A DNA stretch of 64,000 bases from Lumbricus rubellus. Its lineage: Eukaryota; Annelida; Clitellata; Crassiclitellata; Lumbricidae. The stretch's first letter is position 1. The number at the start of each line of letters is the position of its first letter. Under the pieces are notes generated by a model that was not told the origin of the DNA, searched no databases, and saw only the letters and a program-made list of their open reading frames with translations. The stretch is from contig OX243822.1 in NCBI GenBank assembly GCA_945859605.1, forward strand, positions 6,430,400-6,494,399. The letters are read 5' to 3'. Positions 53,201 through 56,200 of the stretch are shown here, one piece after another. Made by a program: the position numbers and the translations under genes.

Positions 53201-56200
53201 CCCCGCTTCCGATTTCTCCTCCACCCCCGATGGCGGCCGACGAGTTATTGAAGTCGTGGGCCTTGCTGAATAAGACTCTCTCGTTGGGTCGAGAGTCGGG
53301 AACGGAAGAGAACGGGTGGGAGGGGCCGAGGGTGGCGGCGGACGTGGAAACGACGGCCATTTCGGTCGGCTGGAGAGGGAGAGAGGAACCAACGCCGTTC
53401 ATCGTAAATGGATAACCTGGAAAAAAGAAAAAAAACATATGAGAGAATGGTTCATCGAGTCTTCCAGAATACCGTATACGCGTTATCTCAGGCATTTATA
53501 TCATGCAGCTCAAGATCTATCTTTCTAAATAATCATAATTTTTGACTGCCATTAACCTTTTTAAATTCATGCACAGTGCCCTTTACTTCGGCCTCGGCTT
53601 AGCTATAGTGCCATAGAAGTCATCGTCTCATTATGATTATTGTTATTAATATAGTTATATTAAGTAGTTGTATTAAAATTGCCGAAGACTCAAAAGAAAC
53701 GTTATCTCAACCACAATGCTTCAATGCCACGGCCTTCCATGGAACTTTCGTCGAAACCAGAATTTGTCAATTTATAATTCATGTAAATTGCCAATATTAT
53801 AATAATAATAATAATAAGATTACTCTCACTACTATTATTTGTTATTATTACTGTACTACTATTATTATTATCATTATCATCATAATTGTTGTTACCATTA
53901 TCATCAATATTAATTATTATTATTATCATTATGATTTCCCACATTTGTAAACAAACCTTGCGTAGGTGCGAGTGGCGTTTGTGCGAGCGGTGAGTGAGTG
54001 AAGGTTGGTTGATTGGGAAGGTACGGAGGAAGCACTGACGACGGTCCATTTGGCATCATCTGCTGTTGCTGCTGCTGCAAGGAAGGAGGAGGAGGCTGCT
54101 GTTGCTGCTGCTGGTACTCCTGCATAGAGCTACAACAGTAATTTATATAGCACTATGCAGTATATGGCAGCAACTAATACAGCACTATGAGAATAATTAA
54201 TATAGCTGTACAATGGTTACTTATATGGTTGAAGTCAGTGTCACAGGATATTATCATTATTACTATTGTTATCTATTATTATCATTCTTTTATTTGCCCT
54301 ATTTTCCAGGCTTTACGTTCTTCTTCTTTCTGTTCTCTGCCCTTAGGCAGGTTCAAATGTTTGACGTCTCAATTCTTCCCTGTTCTGTGCATTCTTTTTC
54401 AGCTTCTGATAACCGTCTTTCATCATCCAGTCCAACAGTCTTAGAGTCTTAGTCTTCCTCTCGTTCTTTTCCCCTCCAGTTTCCCCTCTATGATTAGAAA
54501 TTTACGTAGAAATTGTAAAAATTGTATTGGGAACAAAGCTCTATACCTCTTTCATGTTGGATTAATTATCACAATTTTGTTTTGTGCTGACAGTTCAGCT
54601 AGGCTAGCTTCAGTTGGCTTGGCGCTTTGAGTGGCGCCATATATTGTGCACCCAGAAAACTTCACTCTGAGATTACAGTTCAAACGTAGACACCAACTTA
54701 ACTGTAAAATTTGGACTAGGAAGATAAAGTATGACAGTGCTCAGCAAACATTAATTACTAACCTCATCTGATTTGCGTAGAGCTCGTTGTGGGGCATGAA
54801 GCCATACCCTAAAAAACCCACAATACCGAACGTACAGATGACACGGAAAATAGAGCATCAGAAAGGAAATTCTCATGCATAATTGCATATTCATGAGACT
54901 GCACAATGATCCGCCCACTGCCTCGTGAATATTCATGACGGATGTGGGATATGGAAGACTCATCAATGCAGAATGCAGGCCAAAGAAAAGCGGCGAGGCT
55001 TAGAAGTGCGTAAAACACGAATTACAACACTTGTGATTCTTCTACTGCTTTTCTTCTAGCAAAAACAGCAAATTAAGAAAACAGAGTGCTCAGAAACTCT
55101 ACATTTGGAGCAAAACATTGCTAGTCCTGCCCACAAAAATGATAATTCAGTATGGTCCAATAAAAAACATGATAATTCAGTATGGTCCAATAAAAAACAT
55201 GATAATTCAGTATGGTCCAATAAAAAACATGATAATTCAGTATGGTCCAATAAAAAACATGATAATTCAGTATGGTCCAATAAAAAACATGATAATTCAG
55301 TATGGTCCAATAAAAAACATGATAATTCAGTATGGTCCAATAAAAAACATGATAATTCAGCATGGTCCAATAAAAAACATGATAATTCAGTATGGTCCAA
55401 CAAAAAACATGATAATTCAGTAATGTCCAATCAGAACGAAGATAGCGAATGAACTGACCCGGATTGCGGTAGACCGACCCCGATTTGAAGACATCAGGAT
55501 CGTTGGCGAGAATTGCCTTCAGGAGATCCGGCGATTCCCCATTTATGATCTCGCCCGATAGACTGTCTGATGGTTCTCTGGAAAAAAACAATTTAATTTT
55601 CAGTTTCAAATGTGCATCTATAGAAAGAATCAGAGTGGACCATGCAGCAGCAAAGTACGATCACATACAGTCAAGAGTGGATACTCATATGAAGAAGAAT
55701 TTTTTATCAGATCAACATACTACTTATTAATAAAATTATTAATAAGTAGTATGTTGATCTGATCAAAAATTCTACATAAAGGATTACAGTGTAAAAGTTA
55801 GTAATTTTACTAACTTTTATTCTTTAGGCCTAAAAAAAAATGTTGTGTTTCCGGTAACAGAGCCAAAAAAAATTGGGTAGGTAGGTCGGAAAATATTTTT
55901 ATTTTGTAAAATATTTTTATGCAGTGACTATCCGAAAAAGTATACCCCACTAGTCTTTTTTGCACGCTGAAACAAAGTACGTGGGTACTTGTTTTTTAAT
56001 TCACCCCCAATCATGCTTTCCATGTCCGTTCTATGTGTTGAGTATGTGCACCTGTCAGAATGACTGCACTAACCCTAAAACTAACCCTAACCGACCCTCA
56101 CGACGCCTAACCTGAGCCCTAACCGACCCTCACGCGATAAATTACCGTCAACTTAGAACCTGGGGGTGAATTAAAAAACAAGAACCAGTACGTGTTCTAA

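Noticed and set aside
55136..55437. CRISPR-like 30-bp repeats
   Set aside because: Head-to-tail units with no spacers; ordinary minisatellite.
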